This document shows, piece after piece, positions 17,014-26,168 of a stretch of DNA of 64,000 nt; position 1 is the first letter of the stretch; every line of letters starts with the position of its first letter. The DNA is taken from the NCBI GenBank assembly GCA_963922335.1, contig CAWUIB010000004.1, forward strand, positions 191,606-255,605, given 5' to 3'. This DNA comes from CALBPI01 sp963922335 (GTDB taxonomy: Bacteria; Pseudomonadota; Gammaproteobacteria; Steroidobacterales; Woeseiaceae). The notes beneath the pieces are model-generated. The model was not told the DNA's origin and did not search any database. It worked only from the letters and a program-made list of their open reading frames with translations. The position numbers and the translations under genes are program-made.

Positions 17014-17624
17014 GCGGCCAGACCACCTGTTTCAACAATGAAGTTTGCGACGGTCTCAACGCCATCACCCGCCTTAATATTGGTAAACACGAACGGCGCT
17101 TCACCGCGCATTTTGGTGGCATCCCGATCCATGACACCGAGATCAGCTCCCACCAGGGGTGCGAGGTCGATCTTGTTGATCACGAGCAAATCAGATCGCG
17201 TGATGCCGGGCCCGCCTTTTCGCGGAATCTTGTCACCGGCAGATACATCAATCACGTAGATCGTGATATCGGCAAGCTCAGGCGAAAAAGTGGCTGCCAG
17301 ATTGTCACCACCTGACTCGATAATGATGAGGTCCAGGCCGTCAAAGGTTCCTTCGAGCTCGGCAACAGCGGCGAGGTTCATCGACGCATCCTCACGGATT
17401 GCTGTATGCGGACAACCGCCCGTTTCAACGCCGAGGATTCGCTCAGGCGCGAGTGCCCCTGATCGCGTAAGAAACTCCGCATCTTCACGCGTGTAGATAT
17501 CGTTCGTTATGACCGCCAGATTATGATCATCACGCAAGTGTTTGCACAACGCATCCGTCAACGCCGTCTTGCCGCTTCCAACCGGTCCGCCGATCCCCAC
17601 ACGAAGTGGCCCGTTCTTGGCCAT
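17010..17624 (-). CDS. ureG: Urease accessory GTPase UreG
   Basis: 204 residues from ATG at 17624, preceded by AGAGGCGG at a good distance; the frame continues upstream but MAKNGPLRVGIGG is the usual UreG start. The P-loop GGPVGSGKT (about residues 12-20), TNDIYTREDAEFL, the nickel-binding ETGGCPHTAIRED and NKIDLAP are all present. UreG hydrolyses GTP to drive nickel delivery to apo-urease in complex with UreF and UreD. It lies 77 bases after ureF and is translationally coupled to the downstream dioxygenase. Confidence 0.98.
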   Translation of the reverse strand: MAKNGPLRVGIGGPVGSGKTALTDALCKHLRDDHNLAVITNDIYTREDAEFLTRSGALAPERILGVETGGCPHTAIREDASMNLAAVAELEGTFDGLDLIIIESGGDNLAATFSPELADITIYVIDVSAGDKIPRKGGPGITRSDLLVINKIDLAPLVGADLGVMDRDATKMRGEAPFVFTNIKAGDGVETVANFIVETGGLAA

Positions 17625-17701
17625 AGTTCCGCCTCTTTTTTTCTCCCACCACAATATCCTGCAACGCCGTGGACGCTGCAAGTCCTCACTCCACGCACTA
17701 T

Positions 17702-18379
17702 TCAGGAACGAAAGAGCCGCGTGTACTGGTTCTCGTGTCGCATGGAAGCTATGTCCGAGATCGGCGTGCTCGCGGCGACTTCTTCCAGCGGCGTGGAAGC
17801 TGCTGATACCACAGCTTGGTCGACGATTGGCTCGAGCGCTGCAATGAGTCGCTGACCATCGGTCTGCCCGAGCGGCATCGCACGCAGCAAGGCCGAAATC
17901 AGATTTGACACAAACGCATGGGCGTAAGCGTGCAGTGTGCCTTGCCGTGGTACCCCGTGAGCTGCCGCAATCGCACCGACCGCTGCCGAATAGGGCTTTT
18001 GCTGCAAACCCATGAGGTAGTCGCAAACCTCTGTAGGCCAGGACGCTGCAACCGCCTGAACAAACGCTGCGCCCTGTGCCGTTGATTCGAGCAACAGCTC
18101 CTTGCTCGCTGCCATTGCAAACGCACGATCCACAGCCGACGACAGCGCTTCCGAGTCATCGGCATCCCAGCCAGCAGCAACGAACACCAGATCCGCGTGA
18201 CCGGTGCCAAACCGCAACAGATCGGATAGCCACCGTTCAGCCGATTCAACGTCTGTGATCCAGCGTGCGTCTATCGCGTATTCGAGGCCATGCGAGAATG
18301 TGTAGGCGCCGACCGGAAAAGAGGGCGAAAGCCACGTTTGGAGTCGATACAGCGCCGCTGTATCAATGCCCGTGGTCAT
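17702..18379 (-). CDS. ureF: Urease accessory protein UreF
   Basis: 225 residues from ATG at 18379 (MTTGIDTAAL); the upstream in-frame ATG at 18409 lies deeper inside ureE. Family motifs are LQTWLSPSFPVGAYTFSHGLE near the start, QQKPYSAAVGAIAAAHG in the middle and the conserved C-terminal MRHENQYTRLFRS. All-helical UreF links UreD to UreG in the urease activation complex and gates GTP hydrolysis. It overlaps the end of ureE by 17 bases in another frame, so translation of the two is probably coupled. Confidence 0.96.
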   Translation of the reverse strand: MTTGIDTAALYRLQTWLSPSFPVGAYTFSHGLEYAIDARWITDVESAERWLSDLLRFGTGHADLVFVAAGWDADDSEALSSAVDRAFAMAASKELLLESTAQGAAFVQAVAASWPTEVCDYLMGLQQKPYSAAVGAIAAAHGVPRQGTLHAYAHAFVSNLISALLRAMPLGQTDGQRLIAALEPIVDQAVVSAASTPLEEVAASTPISDIASMRHENQYTRLFRS

Positions 18380-18800
18380 AGGCTCCGCCCTCAGGCTGGA
18401 ACGGACCACGGCTTAACGAGACATGCCCCCCCAAACCTCTCACCATATTGGCAATCACCTGATCCTCGGCCATCACGATGTGGTCCGCATGAATTTCTGC
18501 CGCCAGGTGGCGGTTGCCGATATGCCATGCCAGCCGCATGAGCGTCTTCGCATCACCCGCAGTAATCCTCATGACCGCCTCTTCGGCAGCCACTACCCGA
18601 ACTCGCGAGCCATCATCCAGCACCAACACATCGTTGTTCTTAAGTGCGCGCGCTTTCGGCAAATCCAAAAGAAACTCACGCCCGGATGTCGTTCTCATGC
18701 TCAAACGTCTCCGGTGTCTGTGATGAAAATCCAGCACCACATCGTCCGCAGGGTCCCCGCTGTTGCTCGACGCAACAGACGTCGCTCTAACCATAGTCAT
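18363..18800 (-). CDS. ureE: Urease nickel metallochaperone UreE
   Basis: 145 residues from ATG at 18800, one base after the ureC stop; an alternative ATG lies at 18794. The peptide-binding half (RTTSGREFLLDLPKARAL) and the metal-binding half (RLAWHIGNRHLAAEIHADHI, with the conserved interface His) are clear. The C-terminal tail GGAYDHGH has only two histidines, so the protein lacks the long His-rich nickel store of enterobacterial UreE. It delivers nickel to UreG/UreDF. The gene sits between ureC and ureF with near-zero spacing. Confidence 0.95.
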   Translation of the reverse strand: MTMVRATSVASSNSGDPADDVVLDFHHRHRRRLSMRTTSGREFLLDLPKARALKNNDVLVLDDGSRVRVVAAEEAVMRITAGDAKTLMRLAWHIGNRHLAAEIHADHIVMAEDQVIANMVRGLGGHVSLSRGPFQPEGGAYDHGH

Positions 18801-18801
18801 C

Positions 18802-20511
18802 TCAGAACAGGAAGTAGCGCTGTGCCATCGGCAGCACATCTGCCGGCTCGCAGGTCAGGAGCTCACCATCCGCATGGACCTCATAGGTCTCTGGATCGAC
18901 ACTGATGTCCGGGCAAGCATCGTTGAGTTTCATGTCAGCCTTGGAGATGTCACGCGTGTTGCGGACCGGCAGCGTTTGCTTCGCGAGTCCGAGGCGTTCA
19001 CCGACATCAAGTGACTGAGCGGCAGCCGATACAAACGTAACCGCGCTTTCGGTGAGCGACTTTCCAAAGCTCGCGAACATCGGTCGATAGTGCACAGGCT
19101 GTGGTGTTGGAATCGACGCATTCGGATCACCCATCGGTGCAGCCGCAATACTGCCCATTTTCAGCACCAGATCCGGCTTGACGCCGAAGAAGGCGGGAGA
19201 CCAGAGCACCAAATCGGCGAGCTTGCCGACTTCCACTGAGCCGATGTGATCGGAAATGCCGTGCGCGATCGCCGGGTTGATCGTGTATTTGGCGATGTAG
19301 CGGCGTACGCGCAGATTATCGTTATTGCCCTGCTCGCCTGACAGTCGACCGCGTTGTCGCTTCATTTTGTCCGCGGTCTGCCAGGTTCTGATGAGCACCT
19401 CTCCGACGCGACCCATCGCCTGGCTATCGGATGCGATGATCGAAAAAGCACCGAGGTCGTGGAGGATATCCTCGGCCGCAATGGTCTCGCGTCGAATTCG
19501 ACTTTCCGCAAATGCGACGTCTTCAGCAATCTTCGGATCGAGATGGTGACACACCATCAACATGTCGAGATGCTCGTCCACCGTATTCACTGTGAACGGT
19601 CGGGTCGGATTGGTGGAGGAAGGCAACACATTCGACAAACCGGCGACTTTGATAATGTCCGGCGCATGACCGCCACCAGCCCCTTCTGTGTGAAACGCGT
19701 GAATCGTTCGCGACTTGAACGCCTTGACGGTGTTCTCAACGAAGCCGCTCTCGTTGAGCGTGTCTGTGTGAATCATCACCTGCACGTCCATCGCATCGGC
19801 AACACTCAAGCAGCAGTCGATAGCGCCCGGCGTGGTTCCCCAGTCCTCGTGCAGTTTCAATGCGCAAGCACCGGCACGCACCATGGCTTCGAGCTCCGCG
19901 GGTTGCGACGCATTACCCTTGCCGGACAACGCCAGATTCATGGGAAACGCATCGGCGGCCTGCAACATCCGCCCGATATGCCACTCGCCTGGTGTGCAGG
20001 TCGTCGCATTGGTACCCGTTGCCGGGCCAGTACCGCCGCCAAGCATCGTGGTGACGCCCGACATCAACGCTTCATCGATTTGCTGCGGGCAAATGAAGTG
20101 AATGTGCGCATCAAAACCGCCCGCAGTCAGGATTTTTCCCTCGCCGGCAATAGCCTCGGTCGATGGACCAATGACGATGTCGACGCCATCCTGCGTTTCG
20201 GGATTGCCTGCTTTTCCGATGGCATGAATCCGACCGTCTCTGAGGCCGACATCCGCCTTGTAGATGCCGGTGTAGTCAACAATCAGAGCATTCGTGATGA
20301 CCGTATCGACAGCGCCATCGGCGCGAGTCCGCTGCGACTGACCCATGCCGTCACGAATCACTTTACCGCCGCCGAACTTTACTTCTTCGCCGTAGGTGGT
20401 GTGGTCGCGCTCAACTTCGATAAACAGGTCGGTATCGGCGAGGCGCACCTGGTCGCCGACCGTGGGGCCGTACATGGCCGCGTACTGATGTCTGGATAAT
20501 GTAGCGGGCAT
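18802..20511 (-). CDS. ureC: Urease subunit alpha
   Basis: 569 residues, normal length for the catalytic alpha subunit. It hydrolyses urea to ammonia and carbamate using two nickel ions. Visible active-site elements are DAHIHFICP (nickel His pair), LKLHEDWGTTP (the lysine that is carbamylated to bridge the nickels), HTDTLNESGFVE, HAFHTEGAGGGHAPD, and MVCHHLDPKI with the catalytic flap Cys-His-His. The start MPATLSRHQYAAMYGPTVGD is canonical. ureB ends 9 bases upstream. The gene appears fully functional. In this cluster it would consume urea made by allantoicase and ureidoglycolate lyase. Confidence 0.99.
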   Translation of the reverse strand: MPATLSRHQYAAMYGPTVGDQVRLADTDLFIEVERDHTTYGEEVKFGGGKVIRDGMGQSQRTRADGAVDTVITNALIVDYTGIYKADVGLRDGRIHAIGKAGNPETQDGVDIVIGPSTEAIAGEGKILTAGGFDAHIHFICPQQIDEALMSGVTTMLGGGTGPATGTNATTCTPGEWHIGRMLQAADAFPMNLALSGKGNASQPAELEAMVRAGACALKLHEDWGTTPGAIDCCLSVADAMDVQVMIHTDTLNESGFVENTVKAFKSRTIHAFHTEGAGGGHAPDIIKVAGLSNVLPSSTNPTRPFTVNTVDEHLDMLMVCHHLDPKIAEDVAFAESRIRRETIAAEDILHDLGAFSIIASDSQAMGRVGEVLIRTWQTADKMKRQRGRLSGEQGNNDNLRVRRYIAKYTINPAIAHGISDHIGSVEVGKLADLVLWSPAFFGVKPDLVLKMGSIAAAPMGDPNASIPTPQPVHYRPMFASFGKSLTESAVTFVSAAAQSLDVGERLGLAKQTLPVRNTRDISKADMKLNDACPDISVDPETYEVHADGELLTCEPADVLPMAQRYFLF

Positions 20512-20520
20512 GCCTGCTCC

Positions 20521-20832
20521 TCAGTCCAAGGGGCCCATAACGGCCTGATTGAATCCGTAGATCTTGCGCTCGCCGCGTATGGGTACGAGCGTCACCTCTC
20601 GTTGTTGACCCGGTTCGAATCGCACTGCGGTACCTGCGGCAATATCCAGTCGCATGCCTCGTGATTGCTCACGGTCAAATGACAATGCCGAGTTGGTTTC
20701 AAAGAAGTGATAGTGCGATCCGACCTGCACGGGTCGATCACCCGTATTGGCAACCGTGAGCGTGACCGTCTCCGCCCCCTCATTCAGAACGATCTCGCCG
20801 TTTGCAACGATGGTTTCACCCGGAATCAACAT
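20521..20832 (-). CDS. ureB: Urease subunit beta
   Basis: 103 residues, the standard length. Signatures are MLIPGETIVANGEIVLNEG, VGSHYHFFETN with the conserved His, and GERKIYGFNQAVMGPLD at the C-terminus. It is a structural subunit of the (alpha-beta-gamma)3 urease. It is the first gene of the ureBCEFG-phyH block; the gamma subunit gene is not next to it but about 5.3 kb away on the same strand. A 137-base region separates it from the divergent DUF1538 gene and should hold promoters for both. Confidence 0.97.
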   Translation of the reverse strand: MLIPGETIVANGEIVLNEGAETVTLTVANTGDRPVQVGSHYHFFETNSALSFDREQSRGMRLDIAAGTAVRFEPGQQREVTLVPIRGERKIYGFNQAVMGPLD

Positions 20833-20969
20833 CGCCTCTCCTCGCTGTTTTTTCTCACTCTATCAGCATCCCGTTGCCGTTGTATGGCTTTTGTTGATCA
20901 GCAAAAAGCACCTAAGGCGCTAAAGATATTGAGGAAATCGTCGCTGCTCACATTAAGACAAATATTCGA

Positions 20970-22907
20970 ATGAAACCGATGAGTACGACTGGGACACAAA
21001 CCCGATTCCGGCTCGGCACGCGAGATACGCTGCGCGTGCTTTGGCCCTATGCCAAACGCAACTTCCTGGGGCAGCTAGAAGGCATTTGGTTCATCGTTGT
21101 CTACCTCGCGCTATTCCAGTTGCTGGTGCTTGGACTGCCGATCGCATTCGCAGGCATGATCAGTGTCGGCATCTTCGTCGTCGCCGTCGGCCTCATGTTT
21201 TTCATGGAAGGTCTGCGGCTCGGCCTCATGCCACTCGGCGAGGAAATCGGCAGCGTCATGCCGAAGCATTCGGCCATGCCGGTCATCCTCGGCTTCGCCA
21301 TCCTGTTGGGTATCGGTGCTACTTTCGCCGAACCTGCGATAGCCGTATTAAAGTCGGCGGGTGCTGGCGTAAAGCCCGCGCAAGCGCCGTTGCTGTTCAG
21401 CTTGCTTAACGATTACTCGCACCAATTGGTTGGCGCGGTCGGCCTCGGTGTCGGTCTCGCCGTGATGCTAGGTGTGCTGCGCTTTTTCTACTTGTGGCCG
21501 CTGAAGATGCTCGCGATTCCTGCGGTTATGTTGTTGCTGGGACTGTCGTTCGCGTTTACACAAGTGCCTGTGCTGAACGATGTTCTCGGCCTTGCCTGGG
21601 ACTGCGGCGCAGTCACGACGGGGCCCGTCACCGTGCCACTGGTCCTCGCCCTCGGTATCGGCGTCAGTCGTGTGGTTAGCGGTGAGTCCGGCAGCGGCGG
21701 TAACTCCGGGTTCGGCATTGTGACCCTGGCATCCCTCTTCCCCATTCTCGCCGTACTGCTGCTCGGCGGATTTCATTACCTGAAGGCAGACTACTGGGGT
21801 GCCAAGAACTACCCGGAGTTTCTGGAGTGGGTTGCAGACTCGGAAATACAAACACCTGAAAAACCCGTGCTGGAGAAGCGTCTCGAACCAGTCTCCCAAG
21901 AGGAATTCGAAGCCTACAAGAAGACCGGTGAACTCCCGGACGGGTACGAGCTGGCGATTCAGGGTGGTGACGCGAAACTCGTCAACGGCAAGATCGAAGT
22001 ATCCGACCCGCAAATGATGATCACCAAGGTCTACCGACGTGGCTTCCAACTAACGACGCAGGAACAATGGGATCGTGAGCTCTCGCTTGCGACGCTCATC
22101 CAGACCGCACTCATCGACGCATTCCGAGCCATCATCCCGCTTTGCCTCTTTCTCTATTTTGTTTTGAGGGTTGTGCTGCGCAAGCGCATGCACCCACGCA
22201 ACGACGTCGGTATCGGGGTAGCGTTTGCGTTTATTGGCATGGTGCTCTTCGGACTCGGCATTGCGATCGGACTAACGCCGCTCGGCGGTCAGCTGGGGAG
22301 CAATGTTCCGATTGCGTTCGCCGAGATTTTGCCTTCTGGGCTCGACCATATCGAAGGCCCACTGTTTGGCAGCGATAGCGGAAAATGGGTCGCCATCGCA
22401 TTCGCTTTTTTCCTGGGCTACGGCGCCACTCTCGCAGAACCCGCGTTGAACGCGCTCGGGGACACCGTTGAACGAATTACGGTCGGCGCATTTCGCAAGC
22501 GATTGTTGATGCAGAGCGTCGCGTTTGGAGTTGGTGTCGGCATCGCCGTCGGCGTGCTCAAAATGGCGTATGGCTTATCGCTCTTTGCTCTGCTTGCACC
22601 GGCCTACCTTGTCGTGCTGTTTCTCACCCACCTGGCGCCCGACGAGTTCGTCAACTTCAGCTGGGACAGCGCGGGCGTGACTACCGGCCCGATCACGGTG
22701 CCACTGGTGCTCGCCATGGGCCTTGGCATCGGTGCCAACGTACCGGGCGTCTCGGACGGCTTCGGCATCCTTGCGCTCGCATCCGTCGGACCCATTTTGA
22801 CCGTGTTGAGCGTTGGTCTGTATACGCACAGGACACAGCAGAAGGCCGTGGCCCGCGAACAAGCGCCTGCACTGAGCGAACTGGTTGAGGTGGAGACGCA
22901 GCAATGA
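20970..22907 (+). CDS. Duplicated DUF1538 integral membrane protein
   Basis: 645 residues made of two homologous membrane halves. Residues about 40-265 and 375-625 share MPLGEEIGSVMP / TPLGGQLGSNVP, GIGATFAEPAI / GYGATLAEPAL and WDCGAVTTGPVTVPL / WDSAGVTTGPITVPL. A soluble, charged linker of about 100 residues lies between them (about 270-365). As I recall, DUF1538 pairs (UmpA/UmpB of a Halomonas) have been reported as cation/proton antiporters, so ion or small-molecule transport is plausible. The end overlaps the next gene by ATGA, so it is coupled to a P-II-like protein. It is divergent from ureB. ATG at 20979 is an alternative start. Confidence 0.85.
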   Translation: MKPMSTTGTQTRFRLGTRDTLRVLWPYAKRNFLGQLEGIWFIVVYLALFQLLVLGLPIAFAGMISVGIFVVAVGLMFFMEGLRLGLMPLGEEIGSVMPKHSAMPVILGFAILLGIGATFAEPAIAVLKSAGAGVKPAQAPLLFSLLNDYSHQLVGAVGLGVGLAVMLGVLRFFYLWPLKMLAIPAVMLLLGLSFAFTQVPVLNDVLGLAWDCGAVTTGPVTVPLVLALGIGVSRVVSGESGSGGNSGFGIVTLASLFPILAVLLLGGFHYLKADYWGAKNYPEFLEWVADSEIQTPEKPVLEKRLEPVSQEEFEAYKKTGELPDGYELAIQGGDAKLVNGKIEVSDPQMMITKVYRRGFQLTTQEQWDRELSLATLIQTALIDAFRAIIPLCLFLYFVLRVVLRKRMHPRNDVGIGVAFAFIGMVLFGLGIAIGLTPLGGQLGSNVPIAFAEILPSGLDHIEGPLFGSDSGKWVAIAFAFFLGYGATLAEPALNALGDTVERITVGAFRKRLLMQSVAFGVGVGIAVGVLKMAYGLSLFALLAPAYLVVLFLTHLAPDEFVNFSWDSAGVTTGPITVPLVLAMGLGIGANVPGVSDGFGILALASVGPILTVLSVGLYTHRTQQKAVAREQAPALSELVEVETQQ

Positions 22908-24091
22908 GAACACCAAAGTCTTCGTTTTCGGAAGTGACGGCGATCCTTCCGCTCGCCAGCGTAGACCGTGTGCTCGACACGGCACTCGCACTCGATGGGT
23001 CAGCGGCGATGGTTTGGCAGGCAAGAACCACACTGCTCGGAGAACACTGGTGGCAGAGATTTCTCCCACCGATTAGCCCGGCGAAATCGATTCTGCAGTT
23101 TATTGTTCCGTCAAACGAAGCGCCGTCGCTGGTCAGCACCGTCGTCGAGAAGGCACGTTTGCACCAGCAAGCGACGGGAGCCGTGTTCTCGACCGCATGC
23201 GATGAACTGGCGGTGGGAGAAGACGCACTGCTTTGGCCTGAGCTGCCGGAAGAAACGACCAGTGTCGGCTCGCATAATCTCACCGAAAACTTGAACGTGA
23301 TCCTTTGTACAGTTGGACACCATCTTTCAGCGCGCGTGAGCAAGGCAGCGATTGAGGCGGGCGCGCATGGACCGGTAGTGTACTACGCAGAGGGCCGCGG
23401 GCTTCGCGACCGTCTCGGCTGGCTGCGCATCACGAAGGTGCACGAAAAGGAAGTGATGATGGTGATCGCCGAGGAAGACAGCGCCGATCGCATCTTCGAC
23501 GCCATGGCCAAAGCGGGCGAGCTTCACTTACCCGGTCGCGGATTCATGTATCGCATGATCCTCGACCGTGGCCTGTTCCACCTGGCCTCACGAGTATCGA
23601 GTAACGTCTATCGCGCCAACATGCAGCAGATCATCCATGCGATTGACCATTTGAACGGGCATACGCATTGGCGTGACCAGGGACTGCATGGCGTTGGCAA
23701 CTCCGGACTCGCGGTGGGCATTGAGAATGTCACCATGCGCCAGCCAACGCTGTTTGATCAAAAGCGACTATCGGTGATTGTCGCCCGCGAACATGCCGAG
23801 ATGGTGATGGATATTCTGCTTGATGCGGGTGCGCCGGGACTCAGCGTGACCTACGGGCAGTTGATGAGAAACGGCAAGGCAGGCGAGCGCGATCATCGCG
23901 AACGCGCACTGCTGCATTGCGTTACCAGCGAAGCGATAGCCAAGAGTGTCGCGGCTACGGTGCCGGCCCGAGCTGAAGCGGCCGGCATCACGGATATCGT
24001 TGTATTCGAGCAGCGGATTCCGTCGGTGGCCTGTTACATACCGGGCAAGAAAGATTACCGAGCGCGGTCCGGAGCGGCAGCCGGCGCCTGA
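22904..24091 (+). CDS. Multi-domain P-II-like (nitrogen-regulator fold) protein
   Basis: 395 residues, about three and a half times a normal GlnB. Residues about 128-235 (NVILCTVGHHLSARVSKAAI ... GPVVYYAEGRGLRDR) and about 288-385 (RLSVIVAREHAEMVMDILLD ... GLSVTYGQL) each follow the P-II ferredoxin-like beta-alpha-beta pattern with a glycine-rich loop before the T-loop position. Residues 1-120 look like a third, diverged copy. P-II proteins sense ATP, ADP and 2-oxoglutarate and gate partner transporters. Coupling by ATGA to the DUF1538 gene argues that the transporter is its partner. The 3' end overlaps the convergent MFS gene by 37 bases. Confidence 0.75.
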   Translation: MRTPKSSFSEVTAILPLASVDRVLDTALALDGSAAMVWQARTTLLGEHWWQRFLPPISPAKSILQFIVPSNEAPSLVSTVVEKARLHQQATGAVFSTACDELAVGEDALLWPELPEETTSVGSHNLTENLNVILCTVGHHLSARVSKAAIEAGAHGPVVYYAEGRGLRDRLGWLRITKVHEKEVMMVIAEEDSADRIFDAMAKAGELHLPGRGFMYRMILDRGLFHLASRVSSNVYRANMQQIIHAIDHLNGHTHWRDQGLHGVGNSGLAVGIENVTMRQPTLFDQKRLSVIVAREHAEMVMDILLDAGAPGLSVTYGQLMRNGKAGERDHRERALLHCVTSEAIAKSVAATVPARAEAAGITDIVVFEQRIPSVACYIPGKKDYRARSGAAAGA

Positions 24092-25218
24092 TCCGAACTC
24101 GCGATCCACAGCAATAAAAGGCAAACGCACATCCCAACGCCGGTCGCGATCGGGATTGCTGCCAGACCGAACGCACCAACCAGTGTGCCCGCCAGTATCG
24201 CTGCCCATGCAAAACCGCTTGTCTGCAATGGCGCTGCAATCGCGCCCCACTGGCCGTCCTGATCCAACGATCCTGCGAGATCGAGCAGCACCGGAAAATT
24301 GAACTGCAGCGAGAACACCGCCGGGATCAGTGCGATGTAAAAGACCCCCGGGCTGGGCGCATGAATGACCCAATACCAACCCAGCGCGCAGGCAAGAAAA
24401 GCCCCTGCAAGCGGTCTGGTTGGTCCGAACCGTGAGCTCACCCAGCCACCTGCGAGGCACGCGAGTGCCGAAACCAGTAACAACGCCCCGATGCCTGCAC
24501 CCGCAGACGCATAGCTGATACCGAGTGACTGCGCGACACTGAACATGTAGGTAAATCCGAGACCCGAGCAGGTCACAAACACAACGCCCATCGAGACTAC
24601 GGCGAGCGCGCGAGCCGTGACCGCCCGAGGCTTGGAAGCGGACGAATCACCGCTAGCGACTGGCCCCTCATTGAAGGGCAACATCAGCAAGGTCAACGCG
24701 AATGCGATCACCGCTGCAACGCTGTAGCCACCCGCCAGCCCGGCGAAACCCACGGCCGCTCCAACCGCGGCGATCATCGATGACATCAACAACACAGCGA
24801 CCATATCAATAGCGCCAAACAGAGCGCCCGGCTTTGCACGCGTTGCTACGATTCTGGATCCCGCCCCCATGAGGACGCCAACCGCGATTCCACCCGCGAG
24901 CTGGAGCAGTAAGACCACCAGCAGGGAACCCGGATTCAGCGCGCTCAAAATCTCGCTGAGCACCAGCACGCTGCCGAGCGCCAGCGCCAGCGTGCGCAAG
25001 GAGTATCGTCGCGATGCGGCAGGTGCAATGAAAGCTGCGCACGCGATACCGACAAATGGCATTGCTACCGCCAAGCCCGCGAGTGCATTCGACCAGCCAT
25101 TCTCGTCGACGAATCGGGTCAAGAGAACCGGCTTCATCGCACTGAACAGCGTCGACATACTGTAGGCAGCAGCCCCGGCCAGAAGTAGTTTCGCCTCACG
25201 CAGATAGACCGAGGGCAT
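24055..25218 (-). CDS. MFS transporter of the nucleoside hydrolase-ureDA operon
   Basis: 387 residues with about 12 membrane helices and short loops. It begins MPSVYLREAKLLLAGAAAYS and ends in a short hydrophilic tail. It belongs to the major facilitator superfamily, but the motif between helices 2 and 3 (APAASRRYSLRTL) is a weak match. Its start is 5 bases after the oxygenase gene at 25224, so it is the last gene of the block nucleoside hydrolase-ureD-ureA-oxygenase-MFS. Transport of a purine, a nucleoside or the oxygenase product is inferred from position. Its 3' end overlaps the P-II-like gene on the other strand. Confidence 0.8.
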   Translation of the reverse strand: MPSVYLREAKLLLAGAAAYSMSTLFSAMKPVLLTRFVDENGWSNALAGLAVAMPFVGIACAAFIAPAASRRYSLRTLALALGSVLVLSEILSALNPGSLLVVLLLQLAGGIAVGVLMGAGSRIVATRAKPGALFGAIDMVAVLLMSSMIAAVGAAVGFAGLAGGYSVAAVIAFALTLLMLPFNEGPVASGDSSASKPRAVTARALAVVSMGVVFVTCSGLGFTYMFSVAQSLGISYASAGAGIGALLLVSALACLAGGWVSSRFGPTRPLAGAFLACALGWYWVIHAPSPGVFYIALIPAVFSLQFNFPVLLDLAGSLDQDGQWGAIAAPLQTSGFAWAAILAGTLVGAFGLAAIPIATGVGMCVCLLLLWIASSDQAPAAAPDRAR

Positions 25219-25223
25219 CGCGC

Positions 25224-26168
25224 TCAGACCTCGAATCGTGATTTGTGAGACGCCGCGATGCGCTGTTGTAAATGCTCCCCGGCACTCGTCGGTTTAAAGC
25301 GTAATGGGTTATCTGCCGAGACACAGCTTGGCAGAGCTGCGACTTCGGTAGCACTGTCCGGATCTACGAACATGGCGATGGACTGGCGATCCGCCGAGTT
25401 ACTCATCGGTTGAACACGGTGCGGTGTGGATCGGTATCGACCATTAGTCCAAACCTCAAGCAAGTCACCCGAATTGATCACAACGTCTTTTGCAGAGGCG
25501 CCAACACGCTGCCACTCACCGTCATCGGTCTGTACCTCCAGTCCGCCGATCTCATTCTGGAACAGCAACGTCAACAGGCCGTAGTCCGTGTGCGCGCCGG
25601 CGCCGAGCTGCCCCGCCTCAGGCGCGTGGCCAATCGATGGGTAATGCAACAAGCGTAGCGTGACGTTCTCCCCGGAGTGATGCCGCTCAAAAAAATCCGG
25701 CTCCACATCCAGAGCGACGGTGAGCACACGCATAAGTCTGAATGCCGCATTGAGGCAATCCCGATAGAAAGTGCGCATCAGATCCCTGAACACGCCGTCA
25801 GGCCACCGCGCATCGTCCGGCGGGCGATTGAGCACGTTGCGCATCGTGAAGGTTTCTTTTAAATCTGCGGGCGCCGACGGATCGAGATTCTCCTGACCGA
25901 CGCCCTGATAGCCAAAGTTCTCACTCGCCGATCGGTAAGCACTGCTAAGTTTTTGGGGTTCGTCACTCGAGAAGAACGTACGGCTGGCCTCGAAGACCTG
26001 GCGCAGCAACTCGCTGTCAATACCGAGGTGGCGAACCGCCATGAACCCGACGCCTGAGAGTGCTTGATCGACTTCGGTGGCTAATGCTTGCAAACCTGCG
26101 CGGTCACCAGGGTTGAAACTTGAAAAGTCGACAACCGGTATTTCGGTATCGACTGACGCTGCATACAT
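25224..26168 (-). CDS. Isopenicillin N synthase-like 2OG-Fe(II) oxygenase
   Basis: 314 residues. The N-terminal IPVVDFSSF is the typical opening of the IPNS/plant 2OG dioxygenase family. The iron triad is His and Asp in GAHTDYGLLTLL and a distal His in STPHRVQPMS; 2-oxoglutarate should be held by the Arg-x-Ser in RQSIAMFVDPD. All key residues are present. Family members oxidise diverse small molecules, including thymine 7-hydroxylase in fungi. The gene overlaps the ureA stop by one base and precedes an MFS gene, so a nucleobase or related nitrogen compound as substrate is a reasonable inference. Confidence 0.88.
   Translation of the reverse strand: MYAASVDTEIPVVDFSSFNPGDRAGLQALATEVDQALSGVGFMAVRHLGIDSELLRQVFEASRTFFSSDEPQKLSSAYRSASENFGYQGVGQENLDPSAPADLKETFTMRNVLNRPPDDARWPDGVFRDLMRTFYRDCLNAAFRLMRVLTVALDVEPDFFERHHSGENVTLRLLHYPSIGHAPEAGQLGAGAHTDYGLLTLLFQNEIGGLEVQTDDGEWQRVGASAKDVVINSGDLLEVWTNGRYRSTPHRVQPMSNSADRQSIAMFVDPDSATEVAALPSCVSADNPLRFKPTSAGEHLQQRIAASHKSRFEV

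Noticed and set aside
17625..18026. N-terminal extension of the ureG frame
   Set aside because: The upstream open frame overlaps ureF and is Cys/Arg-rich; UreG normally begins a few residues before its P-loop, as at 17624.
19354..20499. Open frame of 381 codons antisense to ureC
   Set aside because: It lies wholly within a strongly conserved urease gene, has no ribosome site, and its sequence is the low-complexity His/Arg-rich type produced by reading GC-rich genes backwards.
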